Assembly (NCBI RefSeq): GCF_020740795.1
Contig: NC_067296.1
Coordinates: 6,611,001 to 6,675,000, forward strand
From: Apus apus
Lineage: Eukaryota > Chordata > Aves > Apodiformes > Apodidae
Length of the DNA: 64,000 nt
Direction: 5' to 3'
A program made the translations under genes and the position numbers. Below the pieces are notes generated by a model. The model was not told the origin of the DNA. It saw nothing but the letters and a program-made list of their open reading frames with translations, and made no database searches. How positions within the stretch are numbered: position 1 is the stretch's first letter; each line of letters opens with the position of its first letter. Of the stretch, positions 32,079 through 45,400 are shown piece after piece.

Positions 32079-34044
32079 TTACACTTATTTTTACATAAGG
32101 CAATTTGACAAAAAGGCTCTGCATTGTAAGATGTTATGACTTGTCATGAGTCATGTCTTGCTGTAATATGTTGCCTTTTCAGTTGATGAATCTGGATTGT
32201 GTCTTTGTTTTTTTTGGTCAATTTTAATGAATTCTACCTGTTCTTTAAAAAAGTTTGTCTGTTGCAAAATATTTGTTGTTACATGATATCCAGAAGTCTT
32301 CAAGGATAATAAGCCACACTTGAACCAAATGTCTGCACCTCATTGGATTGTTCTAACAGTAATGAATGTATTTTCTAAGCAGCTTTCTCCTACCAGTATT
32401 GAAGTCTAGTTACAAATTGATTCGTGTTATTTACTGACACGTTTCTTTGCCCCGCTCCCAGTTTTGATCCTTGAAATGATGATCCCTTTGCAGTTTTTCC
32501 AGTTTCAGGCAGTTACAAGAAGTCAAACCTCTAAACTTCCCTAAGGGACAACCCAGAGCTGTTTGAGGTGTGTGGTGCTTTTGTCCTGTTGCTCACTGTG
32601 TAATGCAAAACTGACTTCTCCCAAGTGAGTAAAACAAAAATTAAATCATGTGTTCTTGATTGGTTCTTCTTAGCACTGTAAGCAAGAGGTGGTCTTATTG
32701 ATCTGAATATTCAGTGATCTTCCACTTCTATAGACATAACTTTAACTTGAAATCCTCTCAAAGAATTCATCCTTAGCCAGCCAGTTGTGTTCCAAAGGGA
32801 ATGTAGATTCAATTGATCTACCTTATGCAACCCTGTCTCTGCAACTAGGACTGAATAGCTTAGGTGATAGTATTTATTTGAACCCTTCAGTCCAATTCTT
32901 GTGTGTTTTTTCATGCAAAACTTTTAAAAAGCCTAAGAAACTTTTCTCTTTTTAATTTCTTAGAACATATCTATTTGTTAAGTGCTGCCTACTGAAGTTG
33001 AAAGGCAACAATCTTTTGCTTTTTATATCAACTCAGAGTAGAACAATCTTTATATTTTGTAGTTGTTCATTATATTGATGGAAACTACAAACCCTGATTG
33101 CTTTCATTAGGTGAGCTCTTAGACTATCTACTACTTTATACATTGTGCCCTTTGCTTTTTTTTTAAATGAATGATTCTGTTTATACATCTGTGTATAACT
33201 GGTACCTGACTGATGTTAAAAAGGATCATCATTTCCTCATCTGTGTTTAGAATGTCGGAGCTTTCCAGTACCTACTTTTTTGCTGAATCCAAAGATTTTT
33301 AGTTTAAACTTGATTAAGGGGGTGGGGGCATCTTTAAATTGCATCAATGACACCTTTCTTGGCCACACTGATCTTAGATACATCTGCTTTGAAACTCTTA
33401 CCTACTGCAGTAAGTAAAACTGACCTTGAAATCTGCTGACATTAAATTTCTCCACCAATTCTGTTTTGGTTCTATAGCAGTACATTTTTCTGAGTGGTTT
33501 TGAAAAACATTACACAGGTTGGTTGGGTTTTTTTTAAAAACATTAAAAGAACAATTAGCTGGTACAACCACCTCTCATCACTGCTGCATAACAAACATCA
33601 TTTTTGCTACTTGGCTCTGTTCTGTTGATCACAGAAACCATGTTTTTCTAAAATTCATATATAGTATTATTTTCCAATCTTGGCCTCAAATACTGCTTTT
33701 AAAGTTAGAAAATCAGGACCACTTTTCAGTCATAAGACAAAATTATTGAATGCTGTACCAATTAGCACACATTTTATTTTAGAATTTCTGTGCAAACTAC
33801 CAGAATGATGCAGCGAGTATGAAACCATGTAATTCTGAGAGCAATATTTTAAACACTTCTCAGGAGAAGGCAAAACAGTATTGAGAATTGCATTTAAGTT
33901 TAGTTTACATTGTAAGTATTGCTTGAAAGATCTGTATCTTTATTTTGCAAAACAGAAAAATCACGGGGACTGATTTATAAGAGAGTTGGTTGTAAGGTAT
34001 TACTGCTCTTCTGATTTTTGTGTTTGGATGTTAATAATAATGTA

Positions 34045-34050
34045 AATAAA
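34045..34050 (+). terminator. Polyadenylation signal AATAAA of NCOA3
   Basis: Canonical hexamer. The bases after it, from about 34073, are GT-rich (GTGGTGATCTAGTGTATGAG), as expected for a downstream cleavage-factor element. A Pumilio-type TGTAAATA at 34041-34048 overlaps the hexamer. Confidence 0.7.
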
Positions 34051-34070
34051 GGTTTCTATTTAAAACCAGA

Positions 34071-35383
34071 ACGTGGTGATCTAGTGTATGAGTTGTCTTG
34101 GACTTTAAGGCTGGTAACTGTATCATGGAAGGAGAAAATCTGGTGTGGTTCCTGAGGAAAGCAACTGCAGCAAATGACTGAGGCTTTTCCTGGTTGTAAA
34201 AGCTAAGGGAGTAACAAGGTAGCCCTTCCACCTGCCAGACCCACCCAGCAACTCCAGTTGCACTGACACAGAGTGGAATTTAAGTCCTTTTCAATTGCAA
34301 CAGCAGAGCTGAGAGGTGGTGGCAACAACCAGAAGTTGGCAACAACCTACCTTTGGTAAGGTAACAGCTGTTCCTGTGCCACATGCAAGCCCCACAGCTT
34401 GGTGTTTTGTACAGAGGGACACGGGAACTTCTCCAGCTTCTGCCTGGCAGGGAACAGGAGTGGTGACCCAGGCCATGCAGGGTGGAGACAGTCATGCTCC
34501 CATCTGGGCAAAGACTATAGGCTGAACACAAAAAAAAGGTAAGTGCAAATTGTTTTTTGATCTAACCTAGTATCCTTCCTGCATACTCACTGGGAATGGT
34601 GGACAGCCAACACCTCTCTGGAAAGCACTCAAAACCTGTCTCTATTGGTGAGTTTAAATTGACTATTTTTTAATTTATTTGTATCAATCCAGGATCTCCT
34701 CATCTAGCAGGTTGTGATGAAATCTGTGGCTAGATTAAGACAGACAATCATTACCTTCAGAATTAAAAAAAAAACAAACTTGCAAGAAAATGTTGGGAAG
34801 TGTATTTGACATACTCACATGTGATACAAACAAACTCAAGCCTAGTTTTACTATACAGCACATAAAATGAAAGACCCCACTGCCACTTCTTGAGAGGGCT
34901 TCTAAATTCAAGTATATTTTTAAAGTGTGGGAGTGTTGTAACAGAGACCTATATCCCCCCTCTGAAGTAATTCCACTTTAATTTCCTACTATGCAAAACC
35001 AGGAAGGGTAGCAAAATAATTTCCATGATGTATTTTTCCACTGTTTCAAAAAGTGTGGGTTAAATTTGTATTTTGGAAAAAAAAAAGTACCTCTTTGTTA
35101 AGAGTGAAGGCCACAGTTGGTCAAGGCTGTCACATGAGCTCCCTCCTGCATCTGCCTTTAAAACAGGTAGCAGATTAACATGAAAAAAAAATGATAAATA
35201 CAAACATCACTGGTAGTGCCTGGACTGCCATGTATTGGATAACACCTTTATGAAAAGACACGGACTCTGTACACTGTGCTGCCTTAGGAAAATGAGGGGT
35301 TTTTCCCTTTATAAAAGCCTTTAAACAGTAACTGCCATCCAGAACATCTACTTTTTTGTAGACTGAACTATACTGGATTATTC
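34071..35383. other. Intergenic gap between NCOA3 and SULF2
   Basis: About 1.3 kb between the inferred cleavage site of NCOA3 and a possible SULF2 polyadenylation signal. No gene, repeat or CpG island. The true gap depends on which SULF2 poly(A) signal is used; another TTTATT (AATAAA on the - strand) is at 34674-34679. Confidence 0.5.
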
Positions 35384-36417
35384 TTTATTGGCTACGAGCA
35401 TTGAACTTCTTGGAGCTCCCTTTTTAAAAAATAGATGTAAAAGTTACACTACTAAGCAAATGCTGCTTTCTCAAAAGGAACTTTTTTGGTTTTAAACATA
35501 CAATATAATATTACCACATAAAAAAACTTCTTACAAATATGATTCCAATAAAATTTAAGATGTACATTTACTGAAATTTTTCAGTACTTTTAAAAATGGA
35601 TAAATTCTGAAATGTACTATGCAACATTAACATTTTGAGAAATGGTGTGGGCAGTCCACTTTTTTTATTAACATAATCTTCACAATCTGAAGGAACTTAT
35701 TTTCAAACAATATTGATCAATATTTACACAATCCCTCCAAAAATCTGGCATCCTGTTAGTCAAAATTTTCTCTAATTGTCCTAGAGGTGTCAATAGGATG
35801 GATGAAAAAGTATCCTCACAGGAAATTTAATAAAAATGGTGGAGAATATTCAATGCTGCTTGTTTCAGTTCCTGAATGTCTTAAAGTTCTTTTCCACCAT
35901 TACCTTTACCCCAATTAGAAGCAAAAGTGTCCGTGTTTTCCAAGTCTCACTTCAGAGTTGTACTTGCCATTGAAGTTTTTCCCAGGACATCTGAAGATTC
36001 AGCTGAAAAACGTTTTCAGTCTGTTGCTGCTGCCTTTGTGTGCCCTCTGCCCTGGGATGGCAATCCTCTTTGGAATGTGGCTGCATTTCCTCTTCTGTCC
36101 AGTCCTGGGTTCAAGTGTTAGTGGTGTCTTCTTGAAGTAAAAATGCCTTGTGAAGCAGGTGAGGTATAATCCAAAGCAAAAAGCAGGTACAATAGTGGAT
36201 TTCAGGGACCTGTAATTCTGACAGCATTTCCCATCATCTGTGTAATTAAACTCACCAGTGCAAACAATCTATCTATTTCAGCCTCAAAGCTTGTCCAGTC
36301 CTCCAGGCTAACATTAATAATTCTTTCTGAAGTCAGACACATTTTCATTCAGTCTTTACATGGATTCAAGTTCTGGCCAGTTTGGATCCTCATGGAGGTG
36401 CAGTGGCTGGGGGAGGT
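35384..36417 (-). other. SULF2 3' untranslated region (approximate)
   Basis: AT-rich sequence following the SULF2 stop, with AATAAA on the - strand at 35384-35389 and 35664-35669 and a Pumilio-type element at 35721-35728. Which signal is used cannot be told from sequence, so the end is a guess. Confidence 0.45.
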
Positions 36418-36448
36418 TTAGCCCTCCCATCCTTCCCACAGTTGTCCT
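36418..36448 (-). CDS. SULF2: SULF2 last coding exon (GQLWEGWEG, stop)
   Basis: After the acceptor TTAAAG the exon reads A GGA CAA CTG TGG GAA GGA TGG GAG GGC TAA, giving [14 protein letters not shown], the exact human C-terminus. A second AG lies two bases inside the exon and would shift the frame if used. Confidence 0.92.
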
Positions 36449-39400
36449 CTTTAAAATAAAACAAACATGATTTAGTGTTTAGTAGGAGAGTAGCTAGAAA
36501 TAGATTTGCAATGGTTCCATGCAGGAAAAAACAGTTGAAACACTGTGGACCACCTATAAAACAGCTTGAAACCTGTACAAAACCTGTAGCTCATGAATTC
36601 CAGCTTCATTTTGGTCCCAAAGCCAGTCAAATATTACCTTTAAATAAGAAAATCCTCTTGGGTGATTTGAGAAGGCCAGACTGTGCCTGGTAAGGTACAG
36701 AAGGAAAACAGATGATTCTCTGCTCTGAGGAACTGCAGTTTTGTTCTTTCTGGAGAGTGTGAGACACCACGAGGTAGCTGCTTCAAGTTTAAATTTAGAC
36801 AAAACCAAGACATTGGTATCTGGTTTTTACTGGCAGTTTAACTGTAATTGGTTTCTTCACCTTTGCTCACAATTGAAATTGCTTGGACCTCAACATGCCT
36901 GGATTCCCAGAAAACAAGTGCCAAGAGGTTTTGTACAGCAGGAATTCCCTGTAATGATAGCAGTGCCATATTTCTTGCATACTTTAGAGAACAGATAATG
37001 ATGTTAAAAAGGTGCTGCATGCAAAAAGGGAAGAAAGGAAAAGAAAAGCTAATGCTTTTTGAGAACTGCTCCCAACTCACAGTGACTTGGCAGATGATGG
37101 TCTCTTCACATCTGGCCACTTTCGACGCTGAAACTGCCTAATTTCCAAGCAGCAAAAGGAGAAAAATGTTAACCATCACCAAGAAAACCACCAGCACTAC
37201 AGTCTGAAAGATGAGGAAGGAGGAAAGTTTAGCCTGAATGTTGACTACAAAGTTTAGAACATGCTGTAATATCAAAAGAGAAATAGCTCCAGTGATTCAA
37301 AGTAATGGGGTGGAAAGATCTTGCAAATGACATTCCAGGCAGTGTCTATCCATGTGATTCCCAATCCCCAACACCTTTAGCACAAAGGTAGCATTTTAGA
37401 ATAATAATTTAACTTTTTTGTAAAAAAAATAACTGTACCTGTACTGCTCATAGCTTCCATCTTTAAGTCCTAGATGAAGAAAAAATGATAATGTTACTGA
37501 CCATTGCCTAGAACAGAATGAGGCACCAGGGTAAGGCACAATTTAAAAAAGGGACCTAAGAATATTAATGGATTGAAGTGCATTGCCATGATAACAAGTA
37601 TGGAAATGTCTACCTGGAGCTGTTGTTTTACTATTTAATCCCTTATTCTAGGTAAAAATAGGTTGTCAATTGGAATAGGTACCTCTGAAAAATGTGCTTC
37701 AGTGGTGTTATTTAAATGGCAAAACCTGTTGATTTCAAACTGCACAGCTTCATGAGACAGATAAACTAAATAAGACCTGAAATTGTATTTCGGGCTTTCA
37801 TGGACACAGGTAGAAAGCCCTTTTTTTGGCTAGGGGTCTTCAATCTTTAGAGGCTATGATTTTTTTTTCTTAAATAGCATTTTTTGATGTTAACTGTACA
37901 AGAAAATGCAATTTAAAAAGAAGAAATAAAAAGTTATCTGTACCTTTTGGTTTGCTATTATAATTATATGTTAAAAAATATTTAAACGTCTCAAGCAGTA
38001 TAAAAAACAGACCCACTGAGAAGACACAGAGAAAATTTAAGGGCATGGAAAGGATGAAACTAACCTAGGTCCATTTTAGGTTTTGGACTTCAAATCCATA
38101 GTTCCAAGAGCACACCTTTCAGTAGCACAACACAACCCTTCTGAGATGTGCTGTTATTTCACAGCTACTTTGCAGCAACAAAGGCTGGAGAAAACTACTA
38201 TAAACAAACACTAAAATCCTTTTGATTGATGCAAGTTTCATAATGGTAATTCCTCTGGGGAGCTTTTGTGTATAAGGGGGGAGGCACTTACCCAGATCCA
38301 TGTTCCTGGTTCTTGGGTTGCATTGTTTATACCCTTTGCAGCTTCTTAGTTCCATGAGCTGGACATGCAGTTGATTGAGAACATCTCTGTCTAGTGTATT
38401 CACTGCATTAATTAGCTGCAATAAAGAGCAGTTCTTATTAGTAACTAGTAATCTGGTAACTTTCATTTATGGAATAAGGTGTTATTTGTAACAACAAGGA
38501 AGCCAAATGATACTATACATACATATGTATACTGTAAATCATACTATGTTCAACTATCTATACCCGGTATCAATACTGCACAGTTTCAATGTATCATCAA
38601 TAAGGAATGATGCTGTATTTCTAGAGCTATGACCAGGTACCTGATATGGATCAGTATTGAGATCAAAATACTCCAAAAATCCAGTAGCAAATTCACAAAA
38701 CAGGAAGTTGTGGGTCTCATTGATTGTCCTCAAACACCAGTATGTGTTGTTGTTGGCACTGGTACAGGCACAGAAGGGGCCCACTGCAAATGGAAGAGTT
38801 ATAAAGACATGAGCTACATGCTGCTGCCTTGAGGCACTATTAATTGTTGTCATGATATCAGATTATTTATAGGTAGTTACTGTCTCTGACTCCTGAGCTC
38901 TCAAGCAGAGAAAGCCTTCCAGCATCAGCTGCTTGTTCTCTGCATACCTGATGGACACAACATGGCTGACTTAAGGAACATTTTGACTAGTTGCTCTCCC
39001 TGACTTTGCTGCTTGGGAAACATCCCAGCTGGTGAGATACTGCACAGAACTGTACTGTACACGAGACATGTGGGGTTTTATTTGCAGTTGTTTAGGGTTT
39101 TAACTCTCTTGCTTTTTGTGCATAAACACCAACACTGCAACAGGGCTTGTGCAGCATGAGGGAGGCTGTGAACTAATGCTACCAGTAACTTCCAGGAACC
39201 CAGCACCCCTGCCCTGCTTAGCCAGTACATGCCTACCTATTATTTAGTTTAAAGTATCCTTACATGTCCAGAGGGGAGCAGTCTGCCAGTGCTGGTTGTC
39301 GTGGGTGAAGCAGGTCAGGCCAGGCATGCTGCACGTGTCATTATTCTTTATTCTCTTCAGCAGTTTGCGCAGTTTCTTCTTCCGCCGTTGCTCTCGAAGC

Positions 39401-42400
39401 AGCCACAGCCTGTCTTTCTCCTGCAGGGCTTTCCTGCACACATCCAACATTAGGGTCATGTAGACTCTGTTATACTTGAACACACTTAAAAAAAACCCAT
39501 GGAGCAGCTAATAAAATAAGCTGCTTTGAGGGAAAGAAATAACCAGTATTTTTTAATTAAATGGCTTCTTGTCCACATGGCTCTGGGCAGAACTCTGCCA
39601 CTCTGTATCACTTAAAAAAATATAAAAAACTAAGCCAAAGAGGCTCACAGGCTGGCCTGAAGTCTGTGATGTGACATTGCTCAAACCAGGAACCTTATCT
39701 TGACATTACAAGCACTTCACCACGGGCTTGGTTCCTTGCCCTGGTGTCTGGATATTTATGCTTTTTAATACAGGACAAATGAAACCCTACTACTGATGCT
39801 TGGTTTGCAACTGGTGTGCAGGGACCAAATGTGAATACCCTGGCATTTCCTCTTGCAAAGCAACAGGCCTTCACTTACTTGAAAGGATGAAGACCAGATC
39901 CCTTGTGCCTCAGTTTGCTTTTATGTTTCGAATGGTAACTGGAAAAAAAACAACAGCATTGTTGATGAACAACAGAAAGACAATTGTTTCTGTTCATACC
40001 ACACTTCCTACTAAATCTGAACTGGATTTAATCCAGTGTCACTTCTCCCTGTAACTGATTCAGGGTGCGTGATGAATACAAAGCAGCCTTGCTGGACTGG
40101 CTCAGGGGCTTCTAAGCCTTGTTGTGTCTCTGTCTTTCCTTAGAACATCTGTGCATTGTGACACCTGGTGCTCTAACACTGGATTGCAAGATGCATCCAC
40201 ATCATCCCAGCTACAATTTTCAATGTTGTCCTTCATTTTTGTTTCCCTACATGGGGACTGATCAAATCAATAGACTTATAATTCCATTACAACAGTTTTT
40301 CAACTGAATATTCACTGATTTGCTCAGACAACCACCTTCCCGTTGTTTTCCTTCTGAATTAAATAATTTAAATACCAATTGTACTTGGTAGGGTTGTTTT
40401 TTTTCCTCCTCTGTTACTAGCTAGAGGCTCTAACATGATGCACGGAACTGTCCCAGCAAGAGCAGTATCTAAAATTCTCTGAGACAGGGAGGGTGTGAGC
40501 AGACAGACACATCCTAGCTGAGAGGCTCGACCTCCAGGAACTCCGACAAGATTTTGCAAAAAATTCCTTTGCAAACTACACAGAAAGTTAAAAAAAGACA
40601 AAACAGCCCTAGTCAATGGCAATATTTTCTGACTGATAAAGTTGTTCATATTACCCACACAAAGACAAACTAACTTCAATAAATGTTATTTTCTAAACAG
40701 TGTATCAGAAAGCAGTTAATTGTCAGACAAATTCCTTTCAAAACAAACCAAACATTTTAAATTATTAATGCTACTGGGAGCTTTAATAAATTTAATCCCT
40801 ATAGCAAGTTAACAAAATAATATTATTAAAGAACTATCTATCTTCATTCATTTTTGTTTATCTTGCACAGACACATTAACTAATTCTAAATCAATGCAAC
40901 TCTGCAAATACTTAAACATATGTAACTGAGGTGATTAACTTCATTGATTTCAGTGGAATTATTAATCTGAATAATGCAATACATAAATACAAGTGCTTCC
41001 TGTACTGGGCCTGAAAACTGTAGAATTATTCCATTACCATAAAAACAACATCTTTACAGTATATATTAAATAAAGTCAGTTGTTAACGTCTGTTTTTAAG
41101 GCTGTGGCTTCTAAGATAATATAAACTGTTGGGGGCTTCGCCTTTTAGAATTACACTGATTCCATGTGAAACACTTTTTTGCCATGGGCTCCATGTATGG
41201 TTTGCCATAGCCCAAGACATTTGTGTTCTTATTGCAGCGATTTGTTGCTGAAGCCAGGCTGCAGGATCCACATGGACCACAAACACTATGTACCTCATGT
41301 CTATACACTTGGGCATGTTGCACTTCCAAGGATTCCAGCCTTATGCTCAAAACCTCATCCCGTTACACCAAGAGGCAGGGAAGTGCCATCCACACCCTCT
41401 AGAGGCTACTTAGTTAAAGCTGCTTCAGCCACCGATAATCACAGAGCTGCCTGGTGCTTTCGAGTACACTGAAGTACAGCTTTATTTGTGATTCTTGTAC
41501 TGCTGATGACATCTGGCTCACAGCAGCCTCAGAGACTGCTCTGTGATCACCACGACCAGGAGCAGCTGCTCCTGGTTTCTTTTTCAGGCGCAAATTCTGT
41601 CTGGGTTAACATTTGATTTTGAAAGATTTTTTTGCTGTGCTTATTTTCAGAGCAAGAGCCTGCTTGCTTCCCCAGAAGGATTCAGGTGTGCTTGAACCTT
41701 CCTCCCATGCAATCGAGGGGCATGTGGCAAAAATGTGGCTACATGAGAAACCAGCTATGCAGAGACCTTGATGCATAATATTCCTTGATGCATAATATTC
41801 CTTGATGCATAATATTTGTGGATATAAAATCCACAAATCATCTGCACTAGGGAAAAACAGATCTTGTGCACTAAATCAGTGGTTACAAAAAAAGAAAGTT
41901 ACTCTGCACCAGATGTTAAATTCCTGCTTCTCCCACCTGGCATGATTGTGAAATATTACAGTGGTTGCAACCTAGGAGATGATACATCAAACCTGGAAAA
42001 AACTGACTGGGAAGAAATTTTCTCATCTGCCCACCCTGTTATTCCATGTATTTTACACACTTTTCTTTTTAGACCAGACTTGTGTAACACTGCACCATGC
42101 TGACAATTTGCCATTGAGGAAAGCAAGTTTTCAGAAAGAAGCCTGAAGCTTGAAATACTAATCTCTGGTATCTAATGGCAGCATCCTCAGTACAAGAACT
42201 TAACTAGCTGGTTTATAAGCCATGTTACAAGTCCTGTTACATCACCACCACTTGACACACAGGCAATTAAACTGCTGCCTGGCAGAAGCTGGGCCTTGTA
42301 CTTCTGCAGCAATCCAACTCCCCCAGCACATGCTGTACAAGAGTGCAGGAAGCAGGCAACCACTTAACAAAACAGGTTCTGATCCCTGCTGTATCAGCTA

Positions 42401-45400
42401 CTGTTGCACACTACAAAAGAATTATTCTGAAGTACACAAGAAATACCTTATCTTGTTACAGTCGCACTCTTCAGGTCGTTTCTTCTTCAGGTGACCTCTC
42501 ACCTCCCTCAGGTTCTTTATTTTATTTTGCAAAGTTTCAATCTAAAAAATAGTAAAGAAAGATACAGGTTAAAACCAACACAATATGATTAAGTCTTATT
42601 CTAACCTTCTCAAATCCATTCAATTGTCACCAAATGCTTCTCTTTTCACCACCTGTAACTCCCACCACTAAGAAGCATTTTCAGATTATCTCCCTTTCCA
42701 AAAGCAAACAGCAGCAAGAGGACAGCTCTGGTAACCAACCACTCCTGGCTTACTATGATTTTTCCTCCTGTGCTCTACAGCATATTTATGAGGGTAGAAA
42801 AGTTACTGAAAGCAAAATGAAGCCCTTACGTTTCAGCCTGTTCTGAGCCTGAGAAGGGGATGGGGAGGGAGTGCTCTGAAGTCCCCTCTTCAGAGCTTCT
42901 GAAGAAGCAAAGCAGCAAGGCTCCTTCATTCTGCAGGGCAGTCTTTAGTAATGTCTGGTCACAGGGAATATGGATTAGCAGTTAATTGTGCCACCCCCAT
43001 GGCTTATTATTAACTATCTTTTTTTTTCAGTAAATGGAACTCCTGCTTTTGTTCAGTCCAGCTCACACACAGGGTGGACCATTTCCTCTCAGACGGGCAG
43101 TACAGGCTTCTACCTTGATTCTTAACACAGCAGAAAAAACAAAGTAATCCAGTGTGAAAAACAAAGTCACTGCAAAACTACCATTAGACATCAGTGACCA
43201 TAAGCCTAGTGGAAGCCTGTGGCTGCTGAAGCACAGACAGGGCTGCGTGTTCAAGAAAAATCCACAAAGAATCCAGCCCTATGACCTTAAATCAGAAACA
43301 ACAGCACAGAGGTGAACTCTGTACATAGGTGATATGGAAACCGTCCTTTTTAAATCCTAGCAAAGCTAGTAAGTGTTTCAGTATCTATCTGCCTTGCTAC
43401 GTGTCAATCTGTGCCACAAAAAGGCAGCCAACAAATTCTTACATAGGACTGTGCTGTGAATTCATGACAGTTGGTAAGAGATTACAAGAGGTCCTTTCTT
43501 TATGCTTCTCTTTGGCACCTGTTCCACCATTATGTGGTTCTTAGAAAGCTGCCTCTTTCATGCACAACTTATGTGGAGGGTTTAAACTTATATTCTTCAA
43601 TATTAGTGACAAAAATATCAGATAAAGTTTTATAGGTAAAATTTTATAGGGCAAATGCTCTTCAGGTTCTTCATACCCAAGAGCCTAAGGAAAATGAATT
43701 CAATACCACAGCACAATGATTAAACACAAGCAAGCAAAGGAAATAATTCTAAAAGCACCAAAACTAATGAAGCTCACTTTTCCTTGGGCTTATATTTGAC
43801 AGTTGAAGGCCTCTTTTTGAGAGGTACACTGGGGAGCAAGGCTAATAAGACATGAAATAGATCCACATTAATTTTTTCCCAGGATAGGGACACTTACAAG
43901 TCTCTCATTTATCTCAAAAGGCTTACGACATTCCTCAGCTGTCACTTCTGCTGCTGTTCTCTCCTCTACTCAGTACCTTGTCTTCACAAACTTGTAATAA
44001 CTTAATTATCTCTGAAATATCTGAAACCAGCCAGCGAGTTCAAAAGGTTCCAGACAGACACAAACACAGTCAGCATGATCCTATCAGCCCACAGAAAACC
44101 CTGCTAAAAACACACACAGAAAAAGCATGGCTGATAACATCACTGACCTCGTGGTCAATATGAAGTTTATGGTCCTTCCAAGCTTGCAGTGACCTGTACA
44201 GATCTGTGTCACACTGAACAGTGTCATTCTCCAGGATATAGCACCTTGGCATGGGAAAGCAAACAATGTTTATTATAGCGGATACACACATACAGAGCAA
44301 TGCAAACAGCTGGTTTTACTAACACAGCTCCAGGACAGATGAGAAACCAGACTGGAAGTGACATGCAGAATTCTAAGAGCAACTTTTGTTCAGGAGAATA
44401 GGAGTGTGCCATGAGCCAGGAGTTTGTGTTTGAGTTGCCATGGAAATTTTTCAGAAGGAGAAAAATTCCTATCAAGCAGAACCTGTTGACTGCTTAATTT
44501 CTGTATGTAAATTGTGCTGCACAGACTTCTTGCTTATTCATTAGGCTGTCTACATAAATAATCTCTACTAACTAGCAAGCACAGAAAGCATTACTCAGAA
44601 GCAATTTCCCAATGCATAATGAAGTGATGCAGGAGTAGGGACAAGGATAAAGTACTTCTTTATAAGCTGTACCACTACACCATAAAGAAAAGAAAAAGAA
44701 ACAAAGAAATTTTGCTGTTTTCTATAAAAGGGATAACATTTTTTAAAAATACCTCCCTGACTTCAAAGGAAAAATACCCTCTGATAATTTTAAATGCTTA
44801 TGTTTCACTACCTTCTAATGCAACTCAGGTTTTAAAATCCTCTCAAAAAAACCAACTAACAGCTTGACAGATTTATCTGAGAAGTTTATTAGGGGTCAAC
44901 AAATATCATGTAGTCATTTTTAAATACTTGTTTAAATTAAAATTGAGTATTTTCAATACCCCCTTATTTTCTTTTCACCAAGGATGTTGTCCCACTGCCT
45001 TATTTTCTGCAAGTGTCACTGGGGACACTTAAGAATTATGTGCAACCTTTCTGACAGTTCCTTGTACAGATTTGGGATTCATCCAATAAAGCAGCAAAAA
45101 TCAATTCAAATTGTTCCAGAAGAAAAGCACAAATAGCGATGTATGGGTCCTGAACATCCATGAGAGTGGGGGTAAGAGGACAATTCTCTGATGTCATCCT
45201 CCCTACATTTTCTCATATTAGTGGTCTCTAACTATATAAACAGAGTCAAATGGAAACTACAGCTTTCAGCAGCAGCTAACAGGCTCATGGCTCATGCATG
45301 TTTATATTACTAGTCATTAAACAAATTAGGGCATGTAATCTATAATGACTGGTGGATTTCCTGATAATTCACAAGCAGAAATGGTGACTAAACCAATAAA

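Larger units (their letters stand above)
30842..34070 (+). other. NCOA3: NCOA3 3' untranslated region
   Basis: About 3.2 kb of AU-rich sequence without coding signal, running from the stop to about 20 nt past the AATAAA at 34045. The length is what I would expect for an NCOA3 3'UTR. It contains two matches to the miR-17/20/93/106 seed, one miR-15/16-type seed match and Pumilio-type UGUAAAUA elements. The exact cleavage site is inferred. Confidence 0.75.
36449..39263 (-). other. SULF2 terminal introns
   Basis: Introns of 632, 301, 822, 225 and 480 bp between the last six exons. No repeat or additional exon recognised. Open frames within 36475-37141 on both strands are chance frames around the exon at 37081-37137. 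Confidence 0.65.
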
